Of a stretch of 64,000 nucleotides of DNA, positions 61,301-64,000 are shown piece by piece (position 1 is the stretch's first letter; each line of letters opens with the position of its first letter). The stretch spans positions 655,436-719,435 of the forward strand of contig NW_020170404.1 in NCBI RefSeq assembly GCF_000524195.1, read 5' to 3'. The notes beneath the pieces are model-generated. The model was not told the DNA's origin, did not search any database, and worked only from the letters and a program-made list of their open reading frames with translations. The translations under genes were made by a program, and so were the position numbers. This stretch comes from Echinococcus granulosus. Taxonomy: Eukaryota; Platyhelminthes; Cestoda; Cyclophyllidea; Taeniidae.

Positions 61301-64000
61301 ATACGTAGGCAGTAATTCTTCCATTGATCTTTGACCTTCAACACTAATTCGTCGTGCTTTAAATACCGGCGTTATTCGATGACTCGCAGGGGATTACAAG
61401 TGCTCATTTCCATCCCCCCCCCTTCAACAATTAACTACAGGTCCAACTAGAATTAGTCATGTAGACCAGAAAATAAAAAATTATTGTTGAAGCTGCGATG
61501 ACAAGGTTTGGGCATCAAAGCCTATTCAATTACTGTTCAGTAATCTTGTCAATCACTCCCGACACACAAACCTGTTGGGTGGGAGGTAGTTTTCCCTCTT
61601 CACTAACACCCAAAGTGTAGCACTGTGTTTCAATTGTTTGAGTTTGGGTCTGTGGTGCGATTTCATCCTTAGGGTTACACCCGACATGGGCGTTTTACTT
61701 GCTGGCAAACAACCAAATTCCCACCCAGTCATTACTCACTTTATTTTTACTGTTACTGCTGACAGATTCAGATGATTAACGGCACTGAATGCCTCCATTA
61801 GGTCTCTCTCTTGTCCAATCGTTCGCCAATCGCACTGAAGTCCTCCTGTTAACAACGTTGATATTAACCAGTAACACGGTGACAGTCGTAATGCGAATCC
61901 AGCAGGCCTCTTAGGGACCCGCACACCTTTTCTCCCTCAGAGTGGTTGGTGAAGCCATCAGGTTAAAATGTATTGCCTCCCAATCATTGAATTTGCACAC
62001 TGGAACTGCGTCTTCGTATGTGTATATTCAGTTATTCAAAAGTAAAACCGATAAAAATGAATTACATTCGAAGATGGTTTTGTTTTGCAGACAACACGTC
62101 GTATTCACTTGATTAACTGAATTCTCCTCCGTAAATGGGTGAAGTTTAAAGCAACACGCAACAAGCCAAATGGGTACTTGTCAACATTTAAAGTCCAATC
62201 CTATGCACCTTCAATGCCTTTTACACACCATCGTTGAGTGCTTTTAAATTCAAAAAAACTGTTGAATTATTTCATCAGGTTTTTAATTCGTATCTCGCCG
62301 CATAGCTGACGGTAAGGCACCAGATCCGAGGCCTCGAGGTGGCTCGACACTCCGCATTTGCAATGATGAGTGCTGGAAACACTCCTAAGCAATTTACGGC
62401 TTGTCTTTTTTTTCACTTTGAAGGTAATAAAATTGGCATCTGCTAGGTGGATACGTGGATGGCATGCGGGGCTGTTGTTCAATCACCTGTACTTGCACTT
62501 TACGCTTTATGGGCCCAAGAAGCAGAAGCAGAAGAAGGGTGCTTGCACATGGCTGTGTATTTCATAAAATCTCGTGTACGCAAGGTAACAAGCAAGCAAC
62601 CAACCAACCGTGACCCTATGCTATAGGTCCTTCAGAGGTCACCTAGTCTTATTTACTTGTAAGTGTTAGGAAAAAGTCCATTGAAATTACTGTTGCGCTC
62701 ATTAGCGTAATGACATTCCCACGATTAACTCTTGCCAAGCTATTCCTACACATACATGAAAGCACCACATTAAAACACAAAATGGTGGTAGTGTGAATAC
62801 CTTTCAAATAGCACCTTAAAAAAGTAGCTATTACCGTAAACATTCATGCTTAGTTATGCGTGAGGCCCTCAATGTCATTCACTCTCCCTCAAGGCCGACA
62901 TATCCTCCTCCCTTTGCTGAAATGGAGACTTACCCCAAACTCATGCGCTTATAACGGATCAATAGGTCCTGTCACAACGGGTCGCCTATGGAGAACGGGT
63001 TTCAAAATTTGGTTAGACAGATAATGGAAAGCTCATCCAACTTATTTTATTTTGCAAAGTCAGCATTTACTAGTCCATCATCCGAGATGGATGGAGATTC
63101 AAGGCACCCCCATTTCCCCACTCCCGTGCAATCGATTTCGGCTGCAAGGGTTACCGCCGGTGGCACTTAGAGCGAGCTCGACGCTTCGACTGCCAACACA
63201 AAGCGCTGCGTGGTCTGGCAGGGCGGTGTCGAAAGCGTCGCTCTCACTGGTCCACCGATTGTGCACGCATGCCGCCACAAACGCACATCAGTGACCTTCA
63301 AATTCAACACAGGACTAACAAAATTTACGTATGCTTGTAAATCAGAGCTGTGGGCTACCCTTTTTTGTAAAAAGTTCACTTAATCCGTGTAAATCACTTC
63401 GTCTAGAGCGTCAATGTGCTACCTTTTTTTGCAATTTAGGGATCAAAGTTACTGTGAAAAGTTAATCCATTTTCCAAGGCGTTTTTAGTACCCCAACCCT
63501 GTGCGGTAGTCTTAAGGCTTGACAAAAAAAATTTTTGTTTTCTTTGGGCTAAGTGATATGGGCTACTTTCGGTGTTTGTCTATAATGCCGTCTCTCGTGG
63601 CATTTCGATCACTTGTAATTGTGGGTTTATGAATTAATGATGAAGTTGCATTGCTTTTCTTCCCTTTTGAAGAATAATTGATGCCTTGAAGTTATTCTAT
63701 AGTGGGAATATTGCGCTGTAACAAACCACTGGAAACGAGATGGTGAAATCGAAATTCACCTACTTGTCATGGCTGAATCTAAACAAAGTACATTCATCGG
63801 AATTCAGCAGACGTTCATCCATGACGGTTTTGCTGATAGACCTTTGTTCCGAACTAGACGACACCCGAATGTTGGGTCTATAAGGGGAATTGGCGACGCC
63901 TTGTGTAGGAGATGGTAGAACTGACAGATGAGTGCGAACCTAAGGCCCCCTCTATCACTCAGATTTCTAACTTATTTCCGACACAGACTGGTCCATTAGG
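58359..64000. other. Terminal 5.6 kb with no confident gene
   Basis: Beyond the profilin 3' UTR I find no recognisable protein family. Two places are a little unusual: a minus-strand frame at 59347-59994 that is open for about 216 codons but for one TGA, and a GC-rich plus-strand frame at 63074-63340. Short purine repeats (AGAAGC) occur near 62519. No tRNA, rRNA or transposon was recognised. Confidence 0.4.
58448..58453 (+). terminator. Polyadenylation signal AATAAA for profilin
   Basis: The hexamer lies about 90 bases past the profilin stop and is followed by a T-rich stretch near 58469. This implies a 3' UTR of about 110 bases. Confidence 0.55.

Overview
The window is eukaryotic nuclear DNA from an animal, most likely a parasitic flatworm (Platyhelminthes; a tapeworm is my best guess, a fluke is possible). 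Every confident gene is a split metazoan gene. Many introns are only 29-39 nt while others run to several kilobases, a bimodal pattern known from flatworms. No rRNA, tRNA, CRISPR or intact transposon was recognised. One 100-base assembly gap lies at 15240-15339. All exon limits come from reading splice signals, reading-frame phase and protein-family resemblance by eye.

Layout: (1) 164-6884, minus: striatin, 10 coding exons, 791 codons, apparently complete. (2) 7668-18833, plus: a MAP kinase kinase, 5 exons, 338 aa, head-to-head with striatin. (3) 20279-22521, minus: DNAJC3/p58IPK-like ER co-chaperone, about 496 aa, convergent with the kinase. (4) 23289-28571, minus: METTL13/eEF1AKNMT-like double methyltransferase, one internal junction unresolved. 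(5) 29560-30458, plus: a small SOCS protein (SH2 + SOCS box, 227 aa), head-to-head with METTL13. (6) 30925-45585, plus: WDR61/SKI8, 7 exons including three introns of 3-5 kb; its visible first exon has no ATG. (7) 50031-54835, minus: HDHD5/CECR5-like HAD-family protein. (8) 57941-58358, plus: profilin. From 58359 to the end nothing is confidently coding.

The genes do not form a pathway. They are a sample of signalling (striatin/STRIPAK scaffold, MAP2K, SOCS), proteostasis and translation (DNAJC3, METTL13), transcription/RNA decay (WDR61), mitochondria (HDHD5) and cytoskeleton (profilin).

Most notable points: WDR61 lies 466 nt downstream of the SOCS gene and starts at a 3' splice site without its own ATG, which suggests a polycistron with spliced-leader trans-splicing supplying the start codon. 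The C-terminal methyltransferase domain of METTL13 appears to have lost its SAM-binding motifs while the N-terminal one keeps them. The MAP2K has an MKK3/6-like body with a MEK-like activation loop, and DYG in place of DFG. The intron after striatin exon 8 carries a decayed copy of that exon's end. I did not find a wholly new system; the interest lies in gene structure and domain degeneration.
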